64,000 nt of DNA from Ruania albidiflava DSM 18029 (GCF_000421225.1 NZ_ATWL01000013.1:49452-113451); one strand, 5' to 3'; positions 45,577 to 55,156 are shown, numbered from the stretch's first letter. The notes: generated from the sequence alone by a model not told the origin. Translations and numbers: made by a program.

Positions 45577-47874
45577 CTACCCGCGACCCTCGCTGCGGTT
45601 CTCGCACTCATCGCCGCGACCGTGCGGAGCGTCATTGCCATCGCCGTGACCGGACCGGCCCACTTCGCCGCACACCACATCGCCGCGCCAATGGCGGTTG
45701 GCGCCGAAGCTCACCGTCACACGTGTCTCGTCGATTGGGCCAGAATCGTCCAGGTACTGCAGCGACAGCGTGTGCTCGCCCTCGTCGACGTCAGGGAGCC
45801 AGACCACATGCTCGGCGTCGTTCCCGTATCCGTGCGGCCAGCACCACCATGGCCGCGATTCGTGGACCTCGACGGGATCGCCGGCGAGGCGGAACTCCAC
45901 CTCGTGCGACGTGTCGGCGTCATAGCCGACGACGAGAGTACCGGTGAGCATGCTCTCGTCCCGGCCCCCGTCGCGCCAGTCGCGCCAGTCGGACCCTTCG
46001 GACCAGCACCCTCCCAGACGCACGCTCTCACCTTCGGTGGGGTACACGATCCTGATCGGCTCCACCCAGGTGTATGGCCCCACCCGGTAGGGCTCGGACT
46101 CGCCGGCGTAGGCCTCCGAGACTCCCTCCGGCACGGTCTGGGTCAGGGTGAAGTAGTGGCCCTCTGCCGAGCCGTCGTCATCATCACCGTCGTCGGGGTC
46201 ATCACTGTCGTCAGCATGGTCGCGGTCGTGGTCGTCGCGTTCGGCGAAGACCTGAGCCAATCCGCGGGCGGCGATCCCCATGGTGGCCGAACCGCCCGCC
46301 GGGCCCACTGTGCCACCAGCGCTCGGCCCGCCCTGCGGCTCCGCGTCCGGCCGGGCGATCTGCACCGACCAGCTACCGTCATCGGCGACCTCGTCGGTGG
46401 CGGCCACGTCACCGTCGTCGTCGCGGGCCGTGATCGTCGCGCCGGGCACGGCACCGTTCCCGGTCAGTTCCAGGGTGTCGTCATACACGGCTCCCCCGGC
46501 GCTCTGGCTGCTGCTCGGCTCCGGCGGGTCGGGCGTGCTCGCGACCGGCTCAGCCGGTTCCTCCGGTTCCGGCGACGGATCCTCCGGCTCAGGACCCTCG
46601 GTCGCGTCGCTGGCGGGGGCCTCGTCGCCGCCGGCAGCGTCGTCCCCAGCAGAGTGGTCGGCGTCATCGCCAGCAGGTCGGGGCGCGGCCGACTGTGGTT
46701 CGGCCGCCTGCGTCCCCGGGCTGCTGGGCTGGTTCGTGGGAGCTGCGGGCGGTACCGGCACAGAGGCAGGTGAGTCCGACGGAGTCGGCGTCTGCGCAGG
46801 GTCGTCGGCATCGTCGCTGGAGTCGGCGGGCGCGGCCGAGGAGGTGCTCGACGGGCTGCTCGGCACCGCCGGGCTCGGGGCGGGTGCACTCGCCGCCGGG
46901 GTCGGGTCAGCAGCCGGCGGCGGAGGCTCCGGTGCGGTCATCGCCATCGCCACCGCCGTCACCACGGCCACGGTCGCCGCCCCACCCACGGAGCCGACCG
47001 CCACCTTCGGTTCACGCAGCCGGTTCAGCGTCGACTTCGTGCCCCAGAGCAGGAAGCCGGCCTTGACACCCCACCCGCCGAACAGCCACCAGAGCGCCTT
47101 CGGGGCCAGCACCACCACCGGCAGCAGCAGCACTCCCATGTGGTCGGAGACGGCCACCAGCTCGGCCACCACCGCCGGACAGTGGTCGCACCGGTCCAGG
47201 TGCTCCTGCACCTGCGCCCGGCGGCGGGTGGACAGCCGGCCGGTCTGGTAGTCCCCGAGCTTGGTGACCACCGACCTGCACTCGGTCGGCGCCGACCCGG
47301 CGCGCACGTGCGCCTGCAACCACGCCGACCGAAAACCCGCCCGCGCGCGCAAGGACAAGGTGGAGACCGCCGTCGCCTTGATCCCCATCTTCTCGGACAG
47401 CTCGCTCGGGCCCACCCCCTCCACCTCGGTGAGCCAGAGCACCTCCCGCCACCGCGGCGGCAGCTCGGCGAACGCGTCCGCCACCAGGCCGCGGTCGAGC
47501 ACCTCCTCGGAAGTGTCCGGCACCACCCACAGCCCAGCCGGTCCGGCGCTCTCCACGTCCTCGGTGGCGAACTCGCGCTGACCGCCCCGGTCGATCCGCA
47601 GGTTCCGCAACGTGCGGAAGATGTACCCGGCCACGTCCTCGGTGGGACCGCCACCGTTCTGGATCGCCCGCAGCACGCGCGCGAACGTCTCCTGCACCAG
47701 GTCCTGCGCCTCGTCCGGCCCCACCTGGCGACGCGCGATCCGCAGCGCTTCCGCCCGATAACGCTCGTACAGCAGCGCGTACTGCCCCACCTGGCCGGCG
47801 CGCACAGCCTCGACCACGGCCCGGTCGCTACCGGGTTCCGGAGCCGCGACACGATGCTCGTGCGCTACCGACAT
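45577..47874 (-). CDS. ECF sigma factor fused to zinc anti-sigma domain, membrane segments and Ig-like tail
   Basis: 765 aa. Sigma region 2 (about 25-100, DEAQDLVQETFARVLRA) and region 4 (about 130-190, LPPRWREVLWLTEVEGVGPSELSEKMGIKATAVSTL). Next comes a zf-HC2-type anti-sigma motif with His225, Cys229 and Cys232 (EHLDRCDHC) and an upstream Cys199. One or two hydrophobic segments follow (about 247-275 and 292-313), then a long Pro/Ser/Asp/Glu-rich linker (about 315-485) and an Ig-like beta domain (about 490-570) plus a further beta domain. All parts are in one polypeptide, so sensor, tether, inhibitor and sigma factor are fused. ATG 47874 has AGGAGAGG just upstream. Actinobacterial ECF groups with fused C-terminal membrane domains exist; I could not assign this one. 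Which side of the membrane the tail faces depends on the number of helices. Confidence 0.88.
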   Translation of the reverse strand: MSVAHEHRVAAPEPGSDRAVVEAVRAGQVGQYALLYERYRAEALRIARRQVGPDEAQDLVQETFARVLRAIQNGGGPTEDVAGYIFRTLRNLRIDRGGQREFATEDVESAGPAGLWVVPDTSEEVLDRGLVADAFAELPPRWREVLWLTEVEGVGPSELSEKMGIKATAVSTLSLRARAGFRSAWLQAHVRAGSAPTECRSVVTKLGDYQTGRLSTRRRAQVQEHLDRCDHCPAVVAELVAVSDHMGVLLLPVVVLAPKALWWLFGGWGVKAGFLLWGTKSTLNRLREPKVAVGSVGGAATVAVVTAVAMAMTAPEPPPPAADPTPAASAPAPSPAVPSSPSSTSSAAPADSSDDADDPAQTPTPSDSPASVPVPPAAPTNQPSSPGTQAAEPQSAAPRPAGDDADHSAGDDAAGGDEAPASDATEGPEPEDPSPEPEEPAEPVASTPDPPEPSSSQSAGGAVYDDTLELTGNGAVPGATITARDDDGDVAATDEVADDGSWSVQIARPDAEPQGGPSAGGTVGPAGGSATMGIAARGLAQVFAERDDHDRDHADDSDDPDDGDDDDGSAEGHYFTLTQTVPEGVSEAYAGESEPYRVGPYTWVEPIRIVYPTEGESVRLGGCWSEGSDWRDWRDGGRDESMLTGTLVVGYDADTSHEVEFRLAGDPVEVHESRPWWCWPHGYGNDAEHVVWLPDVDEGEHTLSLQYLDDSGPIDETRVTVSFGANRHWRGDVVCGEVGRSGHGDGNDAPHGRGDECENRSEGRG

Positions 47875-48159
47875 ACCTCTCCTGGTTCGAGCTGGTGGAC
47901 GGGTGTTCTGGGGCGGCGCTCTCTCCCGAGCCGAGGCGGGACTCCAGCATCCGCACCCCGCCGCACCCGCGAGAACAGTGGCGCGCCGACGTCTCAGGAT
48001 ACGATCCGGCGGCCGCTGGCGCACTGTCCGCCCCGTCTGCCCGCGAGGATCGTGACCATGTCCACACCTGCGCACCGGCCTCGATGACCGCCGAGGTCGC
48101 CCGCTGCAGTGGCGCGCCGGCAGCACCTGCGCTGGGTGTACGACCGAGCGGTAGCCGGC

Positions 48160-48205
48160 AATGTCACTAGGAACCGGGCACCGGTGCCCGATCCTTCGTG
48201 ACGTT
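48160..48205. repeat. Palindromic repeat family 1, copy B, encoding the aspartase C-terminus
   Basis: Core CGGGCACCGGTGCCCG (48175-48190), with outer arms AA-GTCAC and GTGAC-TT that pair. The aspartase stop TAG (48167-48169) and last codons lie within the element; TGA follows directly. Confidence 0.8.
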
Positions 48206-49597
48206 CTCGGGCCTGGCTCCGCCGGCGAGGGCCGCCGGGACCAACCGACGCTCCACCTGCTCCCGGCTGAGCAGCCCGTTCTCCACCACCAGGTCAGCCA
48301 CGTCCCGACCGGAGGCGAGCGCGGTCTTGGCGATGGTCGCCGCCGACGAGTAGCCGATGTCCGGGATCAGCGCCGTGACCACCCCGACCGAGGCGGCTAC
48401 CATCCGCTCCAGCCGTGAGGAGTTCGCCGCGATACCGGTGACGCAGTGCACCCGCAGCGTCCAGGCCGCCTGCCGCAACCAGGTCGCGGCCTGCAGCAGC
48501 GAGTGGGCGATGATCGGTTCGAAGGGGTTCAGCTGCAGCTGCCCTGACTCCACGGCCATCGTGACCGTGGTGTCCGCACCTGCCACGGCGTAGGCCACCT
48601 GGGAGACCACCTCGGGGATGACCGGGTTCACCTTGCCCGGCATGATGCTGGAGCCCGCCTGCCGCGCCGGCAGGGAGATCTCGCCCACACCGGCCTGTGG
48701 CCCCGAGCTGAGCAGCCGCAGGTCGTTGCTGATCTTCGACAACGAGACGGCGGCACGCTTCAGCGCAGCGGAGAGGGTGAGGAACGGTCCGGTGTCGCTG
48801 GTGGCAGAGACCAGGTCGGCGGCACCGACCAGGTCCAGGTCGGAGACGGCGCGCAGGTGCTCCAGCACTGCAGTGGTGTAGCCGGCAGGGGTGTTGATGC
48901 CGGTGCCGATCGCGGTGCCGCCGAGATTCACCTCGCGCAGCTGGGCGATCGCCTCCCGGATCCGGTCCCGGTCGCCACGCAGCGTGGTGGCGAAGCCGGC
49001 GAACTCCTGGCCGAGCGTCATCGGCACCGCGTCCTGCAGCTGGGTGCGGCCCACCTTGAGCACGTCCCCGAACTCGAGGGCCTTGTCCTCGAATGCCGTG
49101 CCCAGTGCGGCCAGCTCCTCCAGCATCGGGCCCGCTGCCAGGATCAGGGCGATCTTGACGGCGGTGGGGTAGGTGTCGTTGGTGGACTGGGACTTGTTCG
49201 TGTGGTCCAGCGGGGAGAGGTAGGTGTAGTCACCCTTGGACCGGCCCGCCTCCTCCAGGGCGATGTTCGTGAGCACCTCGTTGACGTTCATGTTCGTCGA
49301 GGTACCGGCACCACCTTGGACCACGTCGATCGGGAACTGGTCGTGGTGCTCACCGGCGATGACGCGCTGGCATGCTGACTCGATCAGCCCGGCGCGGTCG
49401 GCGTCCAGCACACCGAGGTCCCGGTTGGCGCGGGCAGCGGCCTGCTTGACCATCGCGAAGCCACGGATGAGCTCGGGGTGCTGGGACACGGTCGCCCCCG
49501 AGATCGGGAAGTTCTCCACGGCGCGGGCAGTGTGTACGCCCCAGTACACCTCCTCTGGGACCTCGACCGTGCCGAGCGAGTCGTTCTCGCTGCGCAT
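48167..49597 (-). CDS. aspA: Aspartate ammonia-lyase
   Basis: 476 aa; converts aspartate to fumarate and ammonia. Signatures: GTSTNMNVNEVLTN, TGPFLTLSAALKRAAVSLSKISNDLRLL and the superfamily loop GSSIMPGKVNPV. The LDHTNKSQSTNDTYPTAVKIAL block favours aspartase over fumarase, though class II fumarase is close. ATG 49597 is chosen; GTG 49603 lies nearer to GGAGG. The last ten residues (TKDRAPVPGS) are encoded by palindrome copy B and are unlike the family tail. A second family-1 copy lies upstream at 49721. Confidence 0.9.
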   Translation of the reverse strand: MRSENDSLGTVEVPEEVYWGVHTARAVENFPISGATVSQHPELIRGFAMVKQAAARANRDLGVLDADRAGLIESACQRVIAGEHHDQFPIDVVQGGAGTSTNMNVNEVLTNIALEEAGRSKGDYTYLSPLDHTNKSQSTNDTYPTAVKIALILAAGPMLEELAALGTAFEDKALEFGDVLKVGRTQLQDAVPMTLGQEFAGFATTLRGDRDRIREAIAQLREVNLGGTAIGTGINTPAGYTTAVLEHLRAVSDLDLVGAADLVSATSDTGPFLTLSAALKRAAVSLSKISNDLRLLSSGPQAGVGEISLPARQAGSSIMPGKVNPVIPEVVSQVAYAVAGADTTVTMAVESGQLQLNPFEPIIAHSLLQAATWLRQAAWTLRVHCVTGIAANSSRLERMVAASVGVVTALIPDIGYSSAATIAKTALASGRDVADLVVENGLLSREQVERRLVPAALAGGARPENVTKDRAPVPGS

Positions 49598-49720
49598 GTC
49601 CACGACCACCTCCACATGATGGTGCTGGGTACAGATGTCTCGAACTACGTCTACCTGGTATTTGCTTTACGGACCCTTGGCGTCTCATTATCCGAACAGA
49701 CCGGGTCGCCACAGCACGGC

Positions 49721-49766
49721 AAAGTCACTAGAACTCGGGCACCGGTGCCCGGTCCCTATTGACGTT
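49721..49766. repeat. Palindromic repeat family 1, copy C
   Basis: Core CGGGCACCGGTGCCCG (49736-49751) with flanks GTCACTAGAACT and CCCTATTGAC. It closely matches copy A read on the other strand. It lies 36 bases past the stop of the CMD gene. Confidence 0.8.
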
Positions 49767-49802
49767 GCTGGCGGAGGGGCGGGGTGGTGGGTTTGGCGGG
49801 GG

Positions 49803-51203
49803 TCAGCGGCGGCGGGGCACCCGGGGTTCGCCGAGGGAGAGCATCAGGCGGTTGGCCCAGCTGAAGAACGCGGCGCTGCTGAGCGCGTCCGCGACCGCCT
49901 GGTCGTCCAGGCCGGTGTGCCGCAGCGCCGCCACATGCTCGGCGGTCAGTACGGGCGGGGTGACCGCGAGCGCGGCGGAGGCGTCGATGACCGGGTCCCA
50001 GGTGGCATCGATCCGTGCGTCCACCCCGCCGTCGAGCAGGCGCTGCACGTCCTGTGCACGGCCGGACTCGCGGGTGGCGGCGCGGGCGTGCACATGTGCG
50101 CAGTACACGCAGCCGTTCACCCGGGAGGTGGCGGTGGCCGCGAGCTCCCGTTCGGCGCGGCCCAGACCGCCGTCGGTGTTGGTGAAGATGTCCAGGTCTG
50201 CGCGGGTGCGCGCGCCGAGCACCTCCGGGTCGCGGGCGAGCAGCGCGAAGTACGGGTTGGCGCCGCGGGCGCGCTGCGCCAGCCCCTCGTAGTGCCGCTC
50301 GGTCAGCTCGGACTCGGCGAGCGGCTCCAGCCAGGGCACCCAGCCGAGCGCTTCCTGGGTGAAGCCGGTGGGCCGGTCCAGGTCCGGGTAGGTCCGCACC
50401 CGCAGCGCTCCCCCCGCAGCGGCACCACCCGGCGCTCCCGCGGGGGCAGCACCGGCGCGCGCTCCCGCGGGAGCATCGTGCCCCGTCCCCACTACCGCTG
50501 GCGGCTCCGCCGGGATGGCCGCACCAGCCTGCTGGTCGGTGTTCCCGGCGAGCACCGCCAGGGCGTGCACCACCCGCACCTGGTAGCTCAGGAAGGCCAC
50601 CAGCTGGGAGATGGTCACGATCCCGGTCGCCGACCAGCCGGCGTCCAGCAGCCGCTGCACCGCGTCGGCCGATGACTCCCGGGGGCGGAACGTGAGCAGG
50701 TGCGCGTGCTCCAGCGCTGCGGTCAGCCGCGACCCGAGCAGCTCCGCCGGCCCACCGCCGAGGTCAGCGGCAATCTGCAGCCGCAATCCCTCGGTCGACT
50801 CCCCCGCCAGCTCCGGCTCCCGGTACTGCCCGTACGGACCGGACCCCGCGCTGACCCGGACCAGCTCAGCCACCGCCCGGGTGAGGGACGCACCCGAGGG
50901 GGCTGCGCCGTCATCGGCAGCACCGGCCAGCAACGAACGGTAGTGCGCGGCCAGGCCGGTGTGCCGGTGCAGCTCGGCCACGTACCAGGCGAGCACGAGC
51001 CGCTCGGTTCGGCCGGCCTCCGCCTCGTCCACCGGCCACACCAGCGCCTGGTAGGCCTTCTGGGTGTGCTCGCGCTGCGCGGGTCGGGCGCGGCGCAGGG
51101 CGTCCAGGTGGTCGCCGGGGGCGATGTGCAGCAGAGCGTCGACCAGGTCCGGAGCATCGGGTCCGGGTCCGGGGGCAGCGGGTGCCGGGTGCACAGTGGT
51201 CAT
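49803..51203 (-). CDS. Fused CMD/alkylhydroperoxidase-domain protein (Avi_7170 + Avi_7169 types)
   Basis: 466 aa. The N-terminal half (about 15-225) resembles the CMD domain protein Avi_7170 family, and the C-terminal half (about 265-466) the Avi_7169 alkylhydroperoxidase-like family, joined by an Ala/Gly/Pro-rich linker. The second half has the active-site CVYCAH (NGCVYCAHVHARAA). In other genomes these are usually two genes; here they are one. It overlaps the LLM gene by ATGA. Role: presumably peroxide or thiol chemistry linked to the flavoenzyme; inferred. Confidence 0.85.
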   Translation of the reverse strand: MTTVHPAPAAPGPGPDAPDLVDALLHIAPGDHLDALRRARPAQREHTQKAYQALVWPVDEAEAGRTERLVLAWYVAELHRHTGLAAHYRSLLAGAADDGAAPSGASLTRAVAELVRVSAGSGPYGQYREPELAGESTEGLRLQIAADLGGGPAELLGSRLTAALEHAHLLTFRPRESSADAVQRLLDAGWSATGIVTISQLVAFLSYQVRVVHALAVLAGNTDQQAGAAIPAEPPAVVGTGHDAPAGARAGAAPAGAPGGAAAGGALRVRTYPDLDRPTGFTQEALGWVPWLEPLAESELTERHYEGLAQRARGANPYFALLARDPEVLGARTRADLDIFTNTDGGLGRAERELAATATSRVNGCVYCAHVHARAATRESGRAQDVQRLLDGGVDARIDATWDPVIDASAALAVTPPVLTAEHVAALRHTGLDDQAVADALSSAAFFSWANRLMLSLGEPRVPRRR

Positions 51204-52234
51204 CGGGGTCCTCCAGTGGGTGCCCAGCCCAGATGCGGGGCGACGTCGGTGGCGATCAGGTCGATGGAGCGCAGCACGTCCTGGTGCGGTGGGTCCATGG
51301 AGTGCACCTGGAAGGAGAGGTGGGTGGCGCGGGCGAGGGCAGGGTCGGCGGCGAGGGAGGCGCGCACGTCCTCGGGGTCACCGGTGTGGGCGTCGGTGGC
51401 GGACAGCAGCGCCGCCAGCGGCGCGTCGGCGGGGTCGGTGCCGAGGGTCTTGGCCACGAACGGGGCTCGGCGCAGCCCAGCGGCGGCCAGCGTACGGGCC
51501 CGGTCACCGTCCTCGGCCACGAACACCGACCGGGCCACGCTGATGCGCGGGGGCACACCGGCGGGCAGGTGCTCGAGATAGGCGTCGATGAGCGGGTTCT
51601 GCAGCTCAGCCAGGCTCGCCTCGGGGGCATCGGCGGGGCGCGGCTGGGTGCGGGAGAGCATCAGCCCGTGCCCGCGCCGGCCCGCCTCGATTGCCCAGGG
51701 CAGGGAGAAGGTGGCGATCCAGATCCGCTGGCCGAGGGTGCCGCCGGGCGGGTAGAGCAGCGGACCCCCCTCCTCGCCGGTGACCGGGCCGCCGGCCAGC
51801 GCACGCTCCACAGCGGCCAGGTGGGTCTCGAAGATCTCCCGGCGGGCGGCGAAGTCCAGCCCGAGCGCGGCGAACGCGGTCGGGGACCCGCCGGAGGCGA
51901 AGCCCAGCTGGAGCCGGCCGCCGCTGAGGGCGTCCAGCACGACGGCGTCCTCCGCCACCCGTAGGGCGTTCTCCAGGGCGAGGGTTACCACCCCGGTGGT
52001 CAGCTGCACCCGGGACGTGCGCGCTGCCGCGTGGGCGAGGAACGGTAGCGGGGCGGGCAGGCCACCCTCCGTGCCGTCGAAGTGGTGCTGGGCCACGGCG
52101 ATCGCGTCGTATCCGGCGGCCTCTGCGCGCTCGATCTGCTCCAGGGCAAGCCGGTACCGCTCGGCGGGCGGGGCGTCGTCCAGCAGCCGGGTGAAGAAGC
52201 CGAGCTGGCGTGCCGGAGCACCGCTGGTGGTCAC
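51200..52234 (-). CDS. FMN-dependent luciferase-like monooxygenase (KPN_01858 type)
   Basis: 344-aa TIM barrel. It shows AEAAGYDAIAVAQHHFDGTEGGLPAPLPFLAHAAARTSRVQLTTGV and ENALRVAEDAVVLDALSGGRLQLGFASGG, matching the LLM subfamily that accompanies KPN_01854-type transporters. GTG 52234 overlaps the ATPase stop (GTGA). Probably oxidises the imported compound; substrate unknown. Confidence 0.88.
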   Translation of the reverse strand: MTTSGAPARQLGFFTRLLDDAPPAERYRLALEQIERAEAAGYDAIAVAQHHFDGTEGGLPAPLPFLAHAAARTSRVQLTTGVVTLALENALRVAEDAVVLDALSGGRLQLGFASGGSPTAFAALGLDFAARREIFETHLAAVERALAGGPVTGEEGGPLLYPPGGTLGQRIWIATFSLPWAIEAGRRGHGLMLSRTQPRPADAPEASLAELQNPLIDAYLEHLPAGVPPRISVARSVFVAEDGDRARTLAAAGLRRAPFVAKTLGTDPADAPLAALLSATDAHTGDPEDVRASLAADPALARATHLSFQVHSMDPPHQDVLRSIDLIATDVAPHLGWAPTGGPR

Positions 52235-54027
52235 GTGAGGACCTCCGGGTCGCGAGATGCGCTGCGGCCGGGGATCGCCGCCAGCAACGCCTGGGTGTAG
52301 GGCTCGCTCGGGTGGGTGAACACCTCTTCGGTGATGCCCGCCTCCACTGCGCGGCCCTGGCTGAGCACGGTGACGGTGTGCGCGAGGTCGCGGACCACTG
52401 CCAGGTCGTGGGAGATGAACAGGTAGCTCACGGCCAGGGCGTCCTGCAGGTCGGCGAGCAGATGCAATATCTGGGCCTGCACGCTCACATCCAGTGCGGA
52501 GACCGCTTCGTCGAGTACGAGCACGTCCGGCTGCGGGGCCAGTGCCCGGGCGATCGCGACCCGTTGCCGCTGCCCGCCGGAGAGCTCGGCCGGGCGGCGC
52601 TCGGCCAGAGCGCTGGGCAGGGCGACCGCGTCCAGCAGCTCGGCGACCCGGGCGGCCCGTTCCCGGCGCCCGGCCCGCCCGCGGCCGGCGCTTCCCGCAC
52701 CGCGGGCACCATCGGCGCCTCCCGCACTCCGGTCCTCAGACCTACCGCCGCCGGCGCGGCGCCCACCCCCACCGAACCTGAAGTTACGCAGCGGCTCGGC
52801 GATGATCGAGGCGACGCTCTGCCGCGGGTCCAGGGAGGAGAACGGGTTCTGGTAGACCATCTGTACCCGGGCGCGGAACTCGCGCAGCTGCTTCGGGCCC
52901 AGAGTGAGGATGTTGGTGCCGGCGATGCGCACCTGCCCGGAGCTGGGCCGGGTGAAGGCCATCACGGCGCGAGCGGTAGTGGTCTTGCCCGACCCGGACT
53001 CCCCCACCAGAGCGTGTGTGGTGCCCGGTGCCACGGTGAAGGAGACGTGGTCCACGGCACGCAGCCGCGCCCGGGCGCCGAGGCTGAAGTCTTGCACCAG
53101 GTCGGTGACCTCGATCGCCGGCTCCGCCTCAGCCGTGGCGGCCAGCGTCTGGCGCACCTCATGCACGCTGTGCCGGGCGGTGGTGGCGAACGCGGGGGCG
53201 TCGGCCAGGAGGCGGCGGGTGTAGTCCGAGCGCGGGTCGGCCAGCACCTGGTCCTTGGGTCCGGACTCGACCACCCGGCCACCGGCGAGCACCACCATCT
53301 GCGTGGCCCGGTCGGCGGCGACGGCCAGGTCATGGGTGACCAGCAGGATGGCTGCGCCGGTCTCGGCCCGCAGGTCGTCCAGCAGGTCGAGGATGGTGCG
53401 CTGCACAGTGACGTCCAGGGCGCTGGTGGCCTCGTCGGCGATGATCAGCGACGGCTTCAGCGCGATCGCCGAAGCGATCAGCACCCGTTGCTTCATCCCG
53501 CCGGAGAGCTCGTGCGGGTACTGCCGGGCGCGGGCGGCCGGATCGGGGATGCCGACCCGCTCGAGCAGCTCGACCACACGCGCCTCGATCGCCGCCTTGT
53601 CGCCCCACTTGTGGATCCGCAGCACCTCGGCCAGGGAGTCCCCGATCCGCTTCACCGGGTTCAGCGAGTTGTTCGGATCCTGCGGGATCCAGCCGATGCG
53701 TGAGCCGCGGACAGCGGCCATCCGGGTGTCCGACCAGCCGGTGATGTCCGTCCCGGACAGCAGTACCTGACCGCCGATCACCTGACCCGCCGGCGGCAGC
53801 AGCCCGATGATCGACTGCGCCGTGGTGGTCTTACCGGACCCGGACTCCCCCACCAGGGTGAGCACGTCCCCAGCGCCGAGGTTCAGCGACACCTCGTGGG
53901 TGACCTGGTGGCGCCGGCCGCGGCGGCTGGTGTAGGCCACGCTCAGGTCCCGCACCTGCAGCACCGCAGGTGCGCCCTCCGCGCGGTGACCCGCGCCCGC
54001 CCCGGTGGGCTCCGCCGTCGTGCTCAT
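52231..54027 (-). CDS. ABC transporter ATP-binding protein, DppD-DppF fusion
   Basis: 598 aa with two ATPase domains. Domain 1 (about 25-290): GESGSGKTT, IPQDPNNSLNP, LSGGMKQR, IIADEATSALD. Domain 2 (about 300-590): [39 protein letters not shown] 45-residue Gly/Arg/Ala-rich insert lies in domain 2 (around 455-500) where most members have a short loop. Overlaps dppC by ATGA. Energises the peptide-type importer. Confidence 0.92.
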   Translation of the reverse strand: MSTTAEPTGAGAGHRAEGAPAVLQVRDLSVAYTSRRGRRHQVTHEVSLNLGAGDVLTLVGESGSGKTTTAQSIIGLLPPAGQVIGGQVLLSGTDITGWSDTRMAAVRGSRIGWIPQDPNNSLNPVKRIGDSLAEVLRIHKWGDKAAIEARVVELLERVGIPDPAARARQYPHELSGGMKQRVLIASAIALKPSLIIADEATSALDVTVQRTILDLLDDLRAETGAAILLVTHDLAVAADRATQMVVLAGGRVVESGPKDQVLADPRSDYTRRLLADAPAFATTARHSVHEVRQTLAATAEAEPAIEVTDLVQDFSLGARARLRAVDHVSFTVAPGTTHALVGESGSGKTTTARAVMAFTRPSSGQVRIAGTNILTLGPKQLREFRARVQMVYQNPFSSLDPRQSVASIIAEPLRNFRFGGGGRRAGGGRSEDRSAGGADGARGAGSAGRGRAGRRERAARVAELLDAVALPSALAERRPAELSGGQRQRVAIARALAPQPDVLVLDEAVSALDVSVQAQILHLLADLQDALAVSYLFISHDLAVVRDLAHTVTVLSQGRAVEAGITEEVFTHPSEPYTQALLAAIPGRSASRDPEVLT

Positions 54028-54905
54028 GAAGGCTTCCCGATGGTCACGCTGATCCGGTTCGCGGCCAGCACCACCGCCACCACCACCAGACCGGGCAGAG
54101 TGGTCAACCACCAGGCGGTGGCCACGTAGTTGCGGCCCTCGGCGATCATCAGCCCCCACTCAGGGGTGGGTGGCGGGGCGCCGTAACCGAGGAACCCGAG
54201 GGTGGCGATCGCCAGGATCGCGGTGCCGAAGTGCAGAGCGGCAAGCGCCAGCACAGCGGTCAGGGAGTTGGGCAGCACGTGCCGGACGATCACCGCCACA
54301 GGCCGGCCGCCAGAACCGAACGCCGCCTCCACGAAGTCCGATTGGCGCACCCGCACCACCTCCGAGCGGGCCAGCCGGCCGAACGCCGCCACCGACGCTG
54401 CCCCGACGGCGACCGCCGCCTGGGTGGTGCCGAAGCCGAGCAGGATGATCACGCTCAGGCTGAGCAGCAGGGTGGGGATCGCCAGCAGCACGTCCACGAT
54501 CCGCATCAGGATGTCCTCCACGGCCCCGCCCACGGAGCCGGCGGTCACACCGATGGTGGTGCCCAGTGCCAGGCCCACGCTGACGGCGATCAGTGCCGCG
54601 GACAGGGAGTGGATCGCGCCGTAGGCCACACGGGAGAAGACGTCCCGGCCGGTGGCGTCGGTGCCGAACCAGTGCTCGCCGCTCGGCGCGGACAGGGCTG
54701 CGGCGGCGTCACCGGAGATCGGGTCGTAGGCGGCGAACAGGCCGGGGAACAGCGCCATCACCACGGCAGCGGCCACCACCAGCCAGGGCAGCACGGTCAG
54801 CGCCCTCAGGCCAGGCCGACGGCGGAGCGTGCGGGGCGCTCTCACCGTGGCGGCGGGTGCGGTGGTCGCCTGGGGCAGGGCCTCGAGCACAGGTGTTCCG
54901 GTCAC
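54024..54905 (-). CDS. ABC transporter permease (DppC-like)
   Basis: 293-aa permease with six predicted helices, GTDATGRDVFSRVAYG periplasmic start and EAA loop (DFVEAAFGSGGRPVAVIVRHVLPN). GTG 54905. It is separated from its dppB partner by 1.95 kb and by opposite-strand genes, so it needs either its own promoter or read-through across them. Confidence 0.9.
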   Translation of the reverse strand: MTGTPVLEALPQATTAPAATVRAPRTLRRRPGLRALTVLPWLVVAAAVVMALFPGLFAAYDPISGDAAAALSAPSGEHWFGTDATGRDVFSRVAYGAIHSLSAALIAVSVGLALGTTIGVTAGSVGGAVEDILMRIVDVLLAIPTLLLSLSVIILLGFGTTQAAVAVGAASVAAFGRLARSEVVRVRQSDFVEAAFGSGGRPVAVIVRHVLPNSLTAVLALAALHFGTAILAIATLGFLGYGAPPPTPEWGLMIAEGRNYVATAWWLTTLPGLVVVAVVLAANRISVTIGKPS

Positions 54906-55156
54906 GTCCCCAGAGTGGCGGGCAGGTGGTCGGTGCGGGGAGTCGGACCGGCCCGTCTCGCATGGTGAGCACCACCCACCCCTCCTCTCGGGTCGTCATG
55001 CTCAGAGTGCGCTCTGGCGCACTCTTGGCAGGACGACCCGTCGAGGGGTGTCGATCCTGGAGAGGCCCGTACGTCAGGATGGTGTCGGGCCGCCCGGTCC
55101 GACACTCGCACCCGTCCCGGCACGCACTGCCGGTTCGGGCGACCTGAGGAGATGTC

